From positions 62,001 through 126,000 of the forward strand of contig JAHLLI010000011.1 of NCBI GenBank assembly GCA_020444245.1: a DNA stretch of 64,000 nucleotides, written 5' to 3'. Both the position numbers and the translations under genes were made by a program. Source of the DNA: Actinomycetales bacterium. Its GTDB lineage: Bacteria > Actinomycetota > Actinomycetes > Actinomycetales > Cellulomonadaceae. Shown here piece after piece: positions 16,532 through 24,562 of the stretch. Below the pieces are notes generated by a model, which saw nothing but the letters and a program-made list of their open reading frames with translations, did not search any database and had not been told where the DNA came from. How positions within the stretch are numbered: position 1 is the first letter of the stretch; each line of letters starts with the position of its first letter.

Positions 16532-17326
16532 ATGCCCGGTTCAGCAGTTCGCCTCGGCCGCTTGCTCGATCGCACCTCGGGGCGCTCGTTCATGGTCGCG
16601 TTCGACCGCACGCTCGCGATGGGGCCCGAGTCGTACGCCGAGGACTCCAGCGCGGCGATCACCCGGATCGCCGAGCAGGGCGTCGACGCGATCCTGTTGA
16701 GTCCTGGCCTCATCAAGCAGCACGGCGGGCTGCTCGCCTACCGCGGCGCACCGGCCATCGTCTGCCGCCTCGACTTCCCGTTCCTCGGCTCCGCCGACCG
16801 CGGCGCCGGGGAGCAGTTCCGGCTCATCGCGTCGGTCGAGGAGGCCGCCGCGCTCGGCGCGGACGCCGTGGTGATGTTCCACACTCTGGGGTATCGCGAC
16901 AAGCGCGCCTGGGCCGACAACGTCGCCGCCATCGGCGCGGTCGCAGAGCGCGCGCGTCGGATCGGGGTGCCGCTGATCGTGGAGGCGGTGCCGTGGGGAG
17001 CGGCGGCGGACGACCCACGCGACCCGACCGCCGTCGCAGAGGCGGCACGGATCGCCGCCGAGCTCGGCGCTGACGCGATCAAGACCGAGTACGTCGGCTC
17101 CGTCGACGCGATGCGCGACGTCGTCCGGGCCTGCCCGGTGCCGGTCTTCGTCCTGGGTGGACCGCGGGTCGGCCTGACCGAGGTGATCCAGTTCACCGAC
17201 GACGCGCTCGAGGCCGGCGCGGTCGGCGTGATCTACGGGCGCAACGTCTGGCAACGCGACGACCTCGCCGACGTGGCCGCGGCGCTCACCCGTGCCGTGC
17301 ACCACCGCGAGGTCATCGCGCCATGA
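16532..17326 (+). CDS. DhnA/LsrF-type class I aldolase
   Basis: A 264-residue TIM-barrel aldolase or thiolase of the FbaB/DhnA/LsrF family. Features include FMVAFDRTLAMG at the first strand, the Schiff-base lysine in DAIKTEYVGSVD, and phosphate-binding loops VFVLGGPRVG and GVIYGRNVWQ. An AGGAGG site precedes ATG 16532. In lsr loci the homologue transfers acetyl from phospho-AI-2 breakdown products; in sugar pathways relatives cleave ketose phosphates. It overlaps the kinase gene by 4 bp. The substrate should be the phosphorylated product of that kinase. Confidence 0.92.
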   Translation: MPGSAVRLGRLLDRTSGRSFMVAFDRTLAMGPESYAEDSSAAITRIAEQGVDAILLSPGLIKQHGGLLAYRGAPAIVCRLDFPFLGSADRGAGEQFRLIASVEEAAALGADAVVMFHTLGYRDKRAWADNVAAIGAVAERARRIGVPLIVEAVPWGAAADDPRDPTAVAEAARIAAELGADAIKTEYVGSVDAMRDVVRACPVPVFVLGGPRVGLTEVIQFTDDALEAGAVGVIYGRNVWQRDDLADVAAALTRAVHHREVIAP

Positions 17327-18840
17327 CGGGGATCCTCGGCATCGACGTCGGCGGGACGGTGGTCAAGGCCACCCTGTTCGACCTCGCCGAGGGAAGCGCA
17401 TCGAGCAGGGGTCGCGAGGTGGCAGTCCGGCACCCCTTCCCGGGCCACAACGAACGCGACCCCCATCGCATCTGGGAGGCGGTCGCCGAGGTCGTGCACG
17501 AGCTGCTCTCCTCGCGGCCGCACCCCCGGATCGCCGCGGTCGGCGTCACGGGGCACGGCAACGGCCTGTACCTGGTCGACCGGTACGGCCGACCCACGAG
17601 GCCCGCCGTGATGGCCTCCGACACCCGCGCATCGGGCATCGTCAAGGACGCGGTGCGCGACGGCGTGGACCGAGCGCTCGCGCCGCTGACCTGGAACCGG
17701 GTCTGGCCGGGCCAACCAGGCCCCGTGCTGGCGTGGTTCGACCGCAACGAGCCCGGTGCGCTCGACGACGCCGCGCACGCGTTGATGTGCAAGGACTTCA
17801 TCCGCCTCCAGCTGGTGGGGCGGGTGGGTACGGAGCTGACCGACCAGAGCTGCAACGGCCTCTACGACAACGCCCACGGACGGTGGTGCGACGAGACGTT
17901 CGAGGCCCTGGGCATCACGGCTCGCCGGGGGCTGCTCCCCGACCCGCGGCCGTCGACGGAGATCGCCGGCGAGGTGAGCCGCGAGGCCGCTGAGGTCACC
18001 GGGATCCCCCGCGGCACCCCCGTGGTCGGCGGTGCCGTGGACAACGTCGCCCTGCACCTGGGCTCCGGTGTTCTCGACGGCAGCCGGCTCTGCGTCGCTG
18101 CCGGGACGTGGAGCGTGAACCAGCTCATGGTCGACCCGGCCGAGATGGTCCCCGAAGGCCGCCTCGGAGCTGATGCCCCGCTCGCCGCGTGCCGCACCGC
18201 CTCGCCGGGCCAGGCCCTGCTCATCGACGCCAGCGCCACCTCGGCGAGCGCCCTCGCCTGGGCGGTGAACCACGTCATGCACGCGGTCCGCGATGAGGCC
18301 CGGGCCGCGAGCAGCGACGTCTTCGAGCTGGTGCTGCGGCGCGTGGCGCTGCGCGAGCCGGCCGGCACGGATCCGGTGTTCGTGCCCTACCTGGACGGCA
18401 GCCGCGACGAGCCGAGCGCGCGCGGCGCGTGGCTGGACCTTGCGTCATGGCACGACTCCGACCACCTGATGTCCGCGGTGGTCGAGGGCATCTGCATGGA
18501 GCACCGCCGCCACATCGACCGGATCGCCGGGGATGCCGCCGAGCTCCCGCTCAGGTTGTCCGGAGGCGCGGCCAAGAGTGCCACGTGGGCCCAGCGGTTC
18601 GCCGACGTGTGCATGCGACCGGTCGAGGTCTCACCGGTCGAGGAGCTCGGGGCGCTGGGCGCGGCGGTGATCGCCGGTGCCGGTGTCGGGGTGTTCGACA
18701 GCCTCGCCACCGGGGCGCAGGTGCTCAACTCGCGACAGTCCACCTTCGCCCCGGACGAGGCGCGCGCCTCCCACTTCGCGGACCGCTACGCCCGGTACCA
18801 GCAGCTCGCCGGCCTGGTCGAGGCCAACGCCCGCGCCTGA
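17323..18840 (+). CDS. FGGY-family carbohydrate kinase (L-xylulokinase LyxK-like)
   Basis: A 505-residue two-domain sugar kinase. The N-terminus GILGIDVGGTVVKATLFD is the ATP/phosphate-1 loop; GHGNGLYLVDRYGRP and SDTRASGIVKDAV resemble E. coli LyxK, as does PLTWNRVWPGQPGPVLAWF; GTPVVGGAVDNVALHLGSG and GGAAKSATWAQRFADVC are the C-terminal FGGY elements. By eye it is closer to LyxK than to LsrK, which argues for a pentulose or related polyol substrate and not DPD/AI-2. It is the last gene of the operon, coupled to the aldolase by an ATGA overlap. Confidence 0.92.
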   Translation: MTGILGIDVGGTVVKATLFDLAEGSASSRGREVAVRHPFPGHNERDPHRIWEAVAEVVHELLSSRPHPRIAAVGVTGHGNGLYLVDRYGRPTRPAVMASDTRASGIVKDAVRDGVDRALAPLTWNRVWPGQPGPVLAWFDRNEPGALDDAAHALMCKDFIRLQLVGRVGTELTDQSCNGLYDNAHGRWCDETFEALGITARRGLLPDPRPSTEIAGEVSREAAEVTGIPRGTPVVGGAVDNVALHLGSGVLDGSRLCVAAGTWSVNQLMVDPAEMVPEGRLGADAPLAACRTASPGQALLIDASATSASALAWAVNHVMHAVRDEARAASSDVFELVLRRVALREPAGTDPVFVPYLDGSRDEPSARGAWLDLASWHDSDHLMSAVVEGICMEHRRHIDRIAGDAAELPLRLSGGAAKSATWAQRFADVCMRPVEVSPVEELGALGAAVIAGAGVGVFDSLATGAQVLNSRQSTFAPDEARASHFADRYARYQQLAGLVEANARA

Positions 18841-18847
18841 GCCGCGC

Positions 18848-19069
18848 TCAGGCCCCGGTGTCCGCCTTCGACGCCGGGCGCGTGCTCAGGCCGAACAGCC
18901 GGTACAGCGGGCAGAAGCCCGTCGCGCCGGTGACCAGGGCGATCGCCCCGACCGCGGCGAGCGCGATGCCACCGCCCGTGGAGATGCCGACGACGAAGCC
19001 GCCGGCCAGGGCCGCAACCCCGACGACCACGCGCACAATCCGGTCGGTGGTGCCTTCGTTCTGAGCCAT
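18848..19069 (-). CDS. DUF2892 (YgaP-type) small membrane protein
   Basis: A 73-residue protein beginning MAQNEGTTDRIVRVVVG, with two transmembrane helices and the conserved segment TGATGFCPLYRLFGLST that marks the DUF2892 family, often fused or linked to rhodanese domains in sulfur handling. The ATG at 19069 has a strong TAGGAGGAG site, so the longer reading frame upstream is rejected. It is convergent with the FGGY kinase. A palindrome just upstream (19086-19101) resembles CsoR/CstR operators. Confidence 0.88.
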   Translation of the reverse strand: MAQNEGTTDRIVRVVVGVAALAGGFVVGISTGGGIALAAVGAIALVTGATGFCPLYRLFGLSTRPASKADTGA

Positions 19070-19085
19070 TGCTCCTCCTAGATAG

Positions 19086-19101
19086 ATACCCCCATGGGTA
19101 T
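19086..19101. promoter_or_regulatory. ATACCC-CCAT-GGGTAT inverted repeat, CsoR/CstR-type operator candidate
   Basis: A perfect 6-bp inverted repeat with a 4-bp spacer lies 17 bp upstream of the DUF2892 start. Operators of copper (CsoR) and persulfide (CstR) sensors have ATACCC/GGGTAT half-sites, and CstR regulons include DUF2892 and rhodanese genes. No csoR/cstR gene is in the window. Confidence 0.5.
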
Positions 19102-19171
19102 ATCGCCGACAGGAGTCTCGCATATTCCCGTGGGTCGACCGCGTAGCGCCGTCCCGCGGCACACTGGTGCG

Positions 19172-19441
19172 GTGATCGCGCGACGGGTGGTGGTGCACGG
19201 CCTGGTCCAGGGGGTCGGCTTCCGCTGGTCGATGGCCGGCGCCGCCCGCCGGGCCGGGGTCGCGGGTTGGGTCCGCAACCGCAGTGACGGGGCCGTCGAG
19301 GCGCACCTGGAGGGCGACCCGGAAGCCGTGGAGCTCGTGGTGGCCTGGGCGCACGAGGGGCCGCGGCACGCGAGTGTCACGCATGTCGAGGTCAGCGACG
19401 CACAACCCTTCGGCGCGGTGGTGTTCGACATCGAACCGTGA
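19172..19441 (+). CDS. Acylphosphatase
   Basis: A small 89-residue enzyme hydrolysing acyl phosphates. The substrate-binding loop HGLVQGVGFRWSM contains the catalytic arginine, and GWVRNRSDGAVEAHLEGD contains the catalytic asparagine; both are intact. The GTG at 19172 gives the normal length of about 90 residues. It is divergent from the DUF2892 gene and stands alone; downstream lies a run of imperfect GTCAGCAGTGCC repeats and then the convergent GH114 gene. Confidence 0.93.
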   Translation: MIARRVVVHGLVQGVGFRWSMAGAARRAGVAGWVRNRSDGAVEAHLEGDPEAVELVVAWAHEGPRHASVTHVEVSDAQPFGAVVFDIEP

Positions 19442-19450
19442 GCGGCGCCC

Positions 19451-19527
19451 GTGAGCAGTGCCAGTCGCGAGTGCCGGTCGACAGCGCCGGTCAGCAGTGC
19501 CAGTTGGCAGAGCCCGTCAGCAGTGCC
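19451..19527. repeat. Imperfect direct repeats of GTCAGCAGTGCC
   Basis: GTGAGCAGTGCC at 19451, then GTCAGCAGTGCC at 19490 and 19516, with degenerate intermediate units. They fill the gap between acyP and the convergent GH114 gene; the last unit includes the GH114 stop codon. No strong terminator is recognised in the gap. Confidence 0.5.
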
Positions 19528-20437
19528 CGTACGCGTAGTCCGGGTCGCCGGGCGCAACCAGCTCGCGGTCACGCAGCACCACGGACGCCGGGGTCTGCGG
19601 GTCGGCGCACACGTCGGCCCAGCTGCCACGCAGGTCGTCGGTGTACTCCACGTCGAGCACGTGCGGCCCGTACACGTCGGTGTACGACGCGCACTCGTCC
19701 CACCGGTGGCACTCCTCGGCGATCGCCAGGTCGAAGCCGACGTCACGGGCCCGCGCACTGAGCTCCGCGGCGTTCTTCTGCGCCACGGCCAGGCCCGCCT
19801 CGTGCGCGATCGCGACGAGACGTCCGGCCAGGTCCAACGCGCCGTCGGCCGAGAGCCGCCCGCCCGAGCGGGTGTAGGAGTCCAGGTTGTCCAGCTCCAC
19901 GGCGTCGTAGCCCGTGCCGGCACAGTCCCGGATCGTCCGCCCGACGATCTCCGCGAGGGCGACGCGCCCGGCGTCGCTCGACGTGTCCAGCAGGTACTCG
20001 TCGGGCCAGCCCGGGTCGACCACCGGCTCGCCACCGGACCGGAGCACGAGGTCCGGGTGGTTCGCGAGCCACCAGTCCCCCTCGTCCGGCTGGGTCTGGA
20101 ACGCGTTGACGTAGCAGATCCCGTAGGCCCCGGCCGCGGGCGGCTCAGTGCTGTCCCGCTCGACCACCGTCACCCCGTCCGGCGGCGGGTAGGCGCCCCC
20201 GAGCTGGTAGTCGAACCTCGCGCGGTCCGGAGGCAGCGCGATCGTCCCGCCCGCGCCACCCGCGCTGCTCGTGGGCGCTGCAGGAACCGTCGGAGTCGCC
20301 GAGCCGGTGGGCGTCGGCGCGGGGACGGAGCGGGCGGCTTCAGTGGTCGGGGGTTCGAGCGTCCCCGTCCCGGTCGACGCGCCGGGCCCCGAGCACGCCG
20401 CGAGCACGATCGCCAGCAGCGGGATCCACCGACGCAC
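19517..20437 (-). CDS. GH114-family endo-alpha-1,4-polygalactosaminidase-like lipoprotein
   Basis: A 306-residue exported lipoprotein; lipobox LAAC gives Cys15, followed by a long Thr/Pro/Ala/Ser linker to about residue 62. The catalytic domain fits glycoside hydrolase family 114 (DUF297): FDYQLGGAYPPP, GICYVNAFQTQPDEGDWW, and the acidic signature GYDAVELDNLDSYTRSGGRL; the later EECHRWDECASY is also typical. The family acts on galactosamine-containing polysaccharides. The GTG lies 1 bp after the mtnN stop, so it is translated with luxS-mtnN, an unexpected pairing. A role in matrix or exopolysaccharide turnover is inferred. Confidence 0.85.
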   Translation of the reverse strand: MRRWIPLLAIVLAACSGPGASTGTGTLEPPTTEAARSVPAPTPTGSATPTVPAAPTSSAGGAGGTIALPPDRARFDYQLGGAYPPPDGVTVVERDSTEPPAAGAYGICYVNAFQTQPDEGDWWLANHPDLVLRSGGEPVVDPGWPDEYLLDTSSDAGRVALAEIVGRTIRDCAGTGYDAVELDNLDSYTRSGGRLSADGALDLAGRLVAIAHEAGLAVAQKNAAELSARARDVGFDLAIAEECHRWDECASYTDVYGPHVLDVEYTDDLRGSWADVCADPQTPASVVLRDRELVAPGDPDYAYGHC

Positions 20438-20438
20438 G

Positions 20439-21128
20439 TCAGAGGGCCGCGAGGACCGAGGTCACCACGGCGGCGGAACGGTCCGCGGCGTCGTCGACGT
20501 GGGTGCGGAAGTCCTCCCCGGCCACCGGGCCGCACAGGTCGGAGATGCCGCGGACCGAGACGAACGGTGCTCCGGCCAGGTGGCAGGTCTGGGCGATCGC
20601 CGTGCTCTCCATGTCGGTGCTCAGCGCGTCGGGGAAGTCGGCACGGACGTCGTCGACCGTTCGCGCGTCGACGAAGGCGTCCGAGGAGAGCATCGTGCCG
20701 ACGAGCACCGCACCGTCGATGAGGGTGACCGCGCGTGCCGCCTCGACGAGGTGTGGCTCGCCGACGAAGTCGACCGGCATCCCGGGGATCTGCCCGCGCT
20801 GGTATCCGAACGCCGTGGCGTCGGCCCCGCCGAACCGGTACCGCTCACCCACGACGACGTCGCCGACCCGGACCTGGGCGCCGAGCCCTCCCGCGCTGCC
20901 CGCGCTGATCACCGGCACCGGCCCCGTCTCGTGCAGCGCGACGGCGACCGCCGCCGTGGCGTTGACCGCGCCGATCCCGGTCCGCAGCAGCAGCACCCGA
21001 CGGCCGGCGAGGCTCAGGACGGTGCGCTCGGCGTGGCCCACCGACCGGGTCGGACCGACGTGGTCGGCGGCGGCGCGCAGCGGCTCGGCCTCGGGCACCA
21101 TCGCGACCACGACGAGCACCTCGGTCAC
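20439..21128 (-). CDS. mtnN: 5'-Methylthioadenosine/S-adenosylhomocysteine nucleosidase
   Basis: A 229-residue MTA/SAH nucleosidase that cleaves SAH to S-ribosylhomocysteine and adenine. [13 protein letters not shown] contains the general-acid region, SAGSAGGL the nucleoside-binding region, [15 protein letters not shown] the ribose-binding Met-Glu pair and VRGISDLCG the catalytic aspartate. The GTG start overlaps the luxS stop (GTGA). It supplies the substrate of LuxS, so the pair forms a complete SAH recycling and AI-2 producing route. Confidence 0.93.
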   Translation of the reverse strand: MTEVLVVVAMVPEAEPLRAAADHVGPTRSVGHAERTVLSLAGRRVLLLRTGIGAVNATAAVAVALHETGPVPVISAGSAGGLGAQVRVGDVVVGERYRFGGADATAFGYQRGQIPGMPVDFVGEPHLVEAARAVTLIDGAVLVGTMLSSDAFVDARTVDDVRADFPDALSTDMESTAIAQTCHLAGAPFVSVRGISDLCGPVAGEDFRTHVDDAADRSAAVVTSVLAAL

Positions 21129-21601
21129 GCCATCACCTTCAGCCACTCGTCGCGACTCGCCAGGAACTCCCGCGCGGCGGTCTGCGCCCCGGCGAGGGTG
21201 TGGTTCGCGCCCCAGCCGCACTGCACCTCGTTCGCCGCGGGCACCTCGGTGGCCGCGAGCACGTCGGTGAGGGTCGCCGCGAGCAGGTCGGACACCGCGG
21301 CCATCTCCCACTCTCCGATCAGCAGCAGGTAGAACCCGGTCTGGCAGCCCATCGGCGAGAAGTCCACGACCGCGTCGGTGTGGTTGCGCACGTGCTCGGC
21401 CACCAGATGCTCCAGGGAGTGCACCACGGGCATCTCGAGGTGCTCGACGTTGGGCTGGCAGAAGCGCACGTCGACCTTGGTGAGCACGTCCCCGCCCGGC
21501 AGCACCTTGCGGTCGGCGACCCGCAGGTACGGCGCCGCCACCGCGCGGTGGTCCAGGTTGAAGGACTCGACGTTCATGTGCGGGTGTGCGGCGGGGTCCA
21601 C
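21125..21601 (-). CDS. luxS: S-ribosylhomocysteine lyase (autoinducer-2 synthase)
   Basis: A 158-residue LuxS that splits S-ribosylhomocysteine into homocysteine and DPD, the AI-2 precursor. The metal ligands are present as HSLEH (His61, Glu64, His65) and Cys128 in QCGWG; the catalytic cysteine is Cys86 in [12 protein letters not shown]. The GTG at 21601 has GAGGAG seven bases upstream and gives the usual length; an internal ATG at 21577 would shorten it by eight residues. It heads a luxS-mtnN-GH114 operon, divergent from an ABC exporter and about 2.3 kb from the lsr-like cassette. Confidence 0.95.
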   Translation of the reverse strand: MDPAAHPHMNVESFNLDHRAVAAPYLRVADRKVLPGGDVLTKVDVRFCQPNVEHLEMPVVHSLEHLVAEHVRNHTDAVVDFSPMGCQTGFYLLLIGEWEMAAVSDLLAATLTDVLAATEVPAANEVQCGWGANHTLAGAQTAAREFLASRDEWLKVMA

Positions 21602-21763
21602 GGTGGTGTCTCCTCGGGCGATCGACGGACGGCGGGCCGGGCCGGTGGCTGCGGCGAGTGCACGCCCATTGTGCGCCAGCCCGGCGCGCTCCCGGGCCCG
21701 TCTCCACGGTGATCGATAGGGTCGCGGCGATGGCCTCTCGGGGCCCAGGGGGATCGGAGACCG

Positions 21764-22777
21764 GTGAGCGACTACGCCGTACTGACGCGCGACCTGCACA
21801 AGTCGTATCGGACCAGACACGGCCGCCAGGTGGCGGTCGACGGCCTCGACCTGCGGGTCCCCCGCGGCGGGGTCCACGGCTTCCTCGGCCCCAACGGCTC
21901 GGGCAAGACGACGACCATCCGGATGCTGCTCGGTCTGGTGCGCGCCGACGCGGGCCGGATCCGGGTGTTCGACCACACCGTGCCGCGCGACCTGCCGGAG
22001 GTGACCCGTCGGGTCGGCGCGATCGTCGAGTCCCCGGCGTTCTTCCCGGCGTTCAGCGGCCGGCGCAACCTGAGCCTGCTCGCCCGGGCCATCGGCACAC
22101 CGCAGGTACGGGTGGACGAGGTGCTCGAGGCCACCGGCCTGCTCGACCGCGGCGGTGACCGGTTCAAGACGTACTCGCTGGGCATGAAGCAGCGGCTGGC
22201 CATCGCCGCCACCCTGCTCAAGGACCCCGAGCTGCTCATCTTCGACGAGCCGACCAACGGTCTGGACCCGGCCGGGATCCACGAGATCCGCGGCACGATG
22301 CGCCGGCTGGCCGACGAGGGCCGCACGGTCCTGGTCTCCAGCCACATCCTGGCCGAGGTCGAGCAGGTCGCCGACACGGTCTCGATCGTGGGCCGTGGGC
22401 GGCTGCTGGCCAGCGGGACGGTCGCGGACGTGATCGGGGACCGGGTGGGTGCGGTGCGCGTGTCCGTGCCCGACCCCGACGCGGCAGCGCAGGTGCTGGC
22501 AGGCGCGGGCCTGGCCGTCCGCGCCGACGGACAGGCGTTGCTGGTGGAGGGCGAGCGCGACCCCGGGCGGATCACCTGGCTGCTCGGAACCCAAGGCATC
22601 TGGCTGCGCGAGCTCGTGACGGTTCGCCCGGGGCTCGAGTCGGTGTTCCTCGAGCTCACCAGCGGCCAGGGACTCCCGACCCAGCCGGGGATGACCCCAC
22701 CGGCCCCCGGGATGGCGGCGGTCGGCGCCCAGGACACCGCGCCGCCTGCCGGGCACGGCGACGGGAGCGCCCGATGA
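21764..22777 (+). CDS. ABC-2 type exporter ATP-binding protein
   Basis: A 337-residue exporter ATPase, paralogous to the one at 7976. Walker [10 protein letters not shown], signature YSLGMKQRL, Walker [13 protein letters not shown] and switch [12 protein letters not shown] are intact. A Pro/Gly/Ala-rich tail of about 30 residues follows the accessory domain. The GTG start is preceded by GGGGGATCGGAGA. It overlaps the permease gene by 4 bp. The type is associated with antimicrobial peptide or drug resistance; the cargo is not known. Confidence 0.92.
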   Translation: MSDYAVLTRDLHKSYRTRHGRQVAVDGLDLRVPRGGVHGFLGPNGSGKTTTIRMLLGLVRADAGRIRVFDHTVPRDLPEVTRRVGAIVESPAFFPAFSGRRNLSLLARAIGTPQVRVDEVLEATGLLDRGGDRFKTYSLGMKQRLAIAATLLKDPELLIFDEPTNGLDPAGIHEIRGTMRRLADEGRTVLVSSHILAEVEQVADTVSIVGRGRLLASGTVADVIGDRVGAVRVSVPDPDAAAQVLAGAGLAVRADGQALLVEGERDPGRITWLLGTQGIWLRELVTVRPGLESVFLELTSGQGLPTQPGMTPPAPGMAAVGAQDTAPPAGHGDGSAR

Positions 22778-23766
22778 GACTCCTCGACGCCGAGATCCGC
22801 AGGTTCCACGCCCGCCGGATGCTCCTGGTGGCTGCCCTCGTGGGCCTGGCGGCGGTCGGGCTGGCGCTGTACGGCACGTACTCGGTCACCCGACCGCTCA
22901 GCGCCGACCAACGAGCGGCCGCGGAACAGGCGTATGCCGCCGAGCTCGCGAACTGGGAGGAGCACGGCGACGAGCGGATCGCCCAGTGCCTCGACGCCCA
23001 GGCCCTGGATCGTGAGCAGTCCGGCGACGCCACCCTCGACTACGGGTGCGAGCAGATGGGCCCGCCCCAGGAGGAGTGGTTCGTGCCGAGCGCCCCGCCG
23101 CTCGGAGCGCAGCTCTCCGGCTCCCTCACCGGCCTCACGTTCGTCCTCGGCTTCCTCGCGTTGCTCGCCGGCGCGACGTTCACCGCCGCAGAGGCATCCA
23201 GCCGCTCCCTGAGCACCTGGTTGACGTACGAGCCCCGTCGCGGGCGCGTCTTCGCGACGAAGGTCGGCGCGGCGGGCATCGGTGTCGTCCTTCCGGCGGG
23301 CGCGCTCCTCGGGATGACGGTCGGGGGCGCCGTCGCCATCTTCGCCCTCATGGGTGCACCCACGACGCTGACGGCCGACGGCTTCAGCCCGGTCCCGGAC
23401 GTCGTCGGGCGCCTGCTCGTCATGACGGTGCTTCTCGCCGTGGCGGCAGCGGGGCTCGGGCTGCTGCTGCGCCACACCCTGGCGGTGCTCGGGCTCGCTT
23501 TCGGTTGGGCGATCGCGGTCGAGGGCATCCTGGGTAGCGCGGTCCCCCGCCTCTCACCGTGGCTCGTGCTGCCCAACGTCAGCGCCTGGGTCAACGGCAG
23601 CTCCGACTACTACGTCCCGCAGTGCACCGTCAGCGCCCAGGGAACCGCCTGCGACTACGCGACGCACACCCTGACGATGACGCACGGCGGCATCTACCTC
23701 GCCGTGCTGACGACCTTGCTGGTCACGGTCTCGGCGCTGGCCTTCCGACGGCGCGACCTCGCATAA
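22774..23766 (+). CDS. ABC-2 type exporter permease subunit
   Basis: A 330-residue membrane protein coupled to the ATPase (ATGA overlap). One helix near the N-terminus is followed by a large extracytoplasmic loop of about 80 residues containing paired cysteines (IAQCLDAQ and DYGCEQMG), then five further helices. [19 protein letters not shown] is the cytoplasmic family motif. Two more cysteines ([15 protein letters not shown]) sit in the last extracytoplasmic loop, suggesting disulfides. Confidence 0.88.
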   Translation: MRLLDAEIRRFHARRMLLVAALVGLAAVGLALYGTYSVTRPLSADQRAAAEQAYAAELANWEEHGDERIAQCLDAQALDREQSGDATLDYGCEQMGPPQEEWFVPSAPPLGAQLSGSLTGLTFVLGFLALLAGATFTAAEASSRSLSTWLTYEPRRGRVFATKVGAAGIGVVLPAGALLGMTVGGAVAIFALMGAPTTLTADGFSPVPDVVGRLLVMTVLLAVAAAGLGLLLRHTLAVLGLAFGWAIAVEGILGSAVPRLSPWLVLPNVSAWVNGSSDYYVPQCTVSAQGTACDYATHTLTMTHGGIYLAVLTTLLVTVSALAFRRRDLA

Positions 23767-23835
23767 GGCCTGGTCACCGGCCTCACGCGCCCGTGCGGCC
23801 TCGGGCCCGTCCGGGTGACCCGGGTCCGTCGGCCC

Positions 23836-23891
23836 GGGGATCCAGGGATCCGGGGATCCGGGGATCCGGGGATCCGGGGATCCGGGGATCC
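23836..23891. repeat. Tandem array of seven GGGGATCC octamers
   Basis: Seven head-to-tail 8-bp units (the second is AGGGATCC), each containing the palindrome GGATCC, followed by a partial GGGG. The array fills the short gap between the ABC permease end and the convergent ArsR gene. It could fold in many registers and act as a bidirectional terminator or slip-prone tract. Confidence 0.9.
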
Positions 23892-23895
23892 GGGG

Positions 23896-24204
23896 TCAGC
23901 GTGCCGCGCGTGCGGCTGCGACGGGATGCCGGTCCCAGAAGTGCTCGAACCGACCCGCCCAGCCCATGACCTCTCGCAGCGGTCGTGGGTCCAGCCCCGC
24001 GGTGCGCCACTGCGCGTCCCGGCCCCGCACCACCAGTCCCGCGCGCTCGAGCACCTTCAGGTGCCGGGACACCGCTTGGACGGTCATGTCGAACGGCTCG
24101 GCGAGCTCGCCGACGGTGAGGTCGCAGCCCGCGAGGCGCTCGAGCATCGCGCGCCGGGTCGGGTCGGCCAGGGCCTGGAAGATGCCGCTCAGCGAGTCGG
24201 ACAC
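23896..24204 (-). CDS. ArsR-family transcriptional regulator (SdpR-like)
   Basis: A 102-residue winged-helix repressor: IFQALADPTRRAMLERLAGCD, LTVGELAEPFDMTVQAVSRH and LKVLERAGLVVRGRDAQWR follow the ArsR pattern. There are no metal-binding cysteine pairs (one Cys only), and the C-terminus with EHFWDRHP fits the SdpR-like group that responds to non-metal signals. The GTG at 24204 begins right at the edge of an inverted repeat (24205-24244), so the transcript may be leaderless and autoregulated. Confidence 0.9.
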   Translation of the reverse strand: MSDSLSGIFQALADPTRRAMLERLAGCDLTVGELAEPFDMTVQAVSRHLKVLERAGLVVRGRDAQWRTAGLDPRPLREVMGWAGRFEHFWDRHPVAAARAAR

Positions 24205-24244
24205 GTATTCAACATATCAGTTGCTCAACATATCGATTGAATAC
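24205..24244. promoter_or_regulatory. AT-rich inverted repeat, ArsR-regulator operator candidate
   Basis: GTATTCAA (24205-24212) and TTGAATAC (24237-24244) form a perfect inverted repeat; between them TCAACATATC occurs twice (24209, 24225), 16 bp apart. The segment is strikingly AT-rich against its surroundings and abuts the ArsR start. It is very likely the promoter/operator of that gene. Confidence 0.6.
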
Positions 24245-24545
24245 GCTCGCCCTGAGAACGGATGTCGGGGGGCAATGTCGGGCAGAGCGGACGCGCTTGC
24301 CTGTCGAGGCACCCATCACAGTGATCCGAGTTCGTGCTGGGCGGCCCCGCGAGCCTCGTCGGCGGCGCGTCTCACCGCGCCGCCGAGGCCGCTGAGGGGG
24401 TTTCGTCAGGACGGATCCTGAGCGCGGTTCCCAGCCCTCCGGGCCGTCACCGGCGGTTCCGGGGACCACAGGATCGTTCCTGACGAAGCCCAGGAGCCGG
24501 CCCTCAGTTCCCTTGGAGCCGGCCCTCAGTCCCCCGGAGCCGGCG
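24245..24545. other. Intergenic stretch without a supported gene
   Basis: About 300 bp between the ArsR operator and the S4 gene. No reading frame with a convincing start or protein pattern was seen. The right end holds tandem 21-22-bp repeats (24493-24562). Confidence 0.6.
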
Positions 24546-24562
24546 CTAGTGCCCCCGGAGCC
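24493..24562. repeat. Tandem 21-22-bp GGAGCCGG repeats at the S4-gene end
   Basis: GGAGCCGG-type units begin at 24493, 24515, 24536 and 24557 (the last reads GGAGCCGC), with the shared core GGAGCCGGCCCTCAGT. The S4 gene stop codon falls in the third unit, and the fourth overlaps its last codons. The repeat may have arisen by slippage downstream of the gene. Confidence 0.7.

Noticed and set aside
10698-18840. Naming the second sugar operon lsrACDBRFK
   Set aside because: Order and folds fit, but AI-2 contact residues differ and the kinase looks LyxK-like, so lsr symbols are withheld.
21602-21763. SAH or SAM riboswitch upstream of luxS-mtnN
   Set aside because: No recognisable conserved core or pairing pattern in the 160-bp divergent region.
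23836-23891. CRISPR-like or satellite array
   Set aside because: Units are 8 bp with no spacers and no cas genes; a simple tandem repeat explains it.
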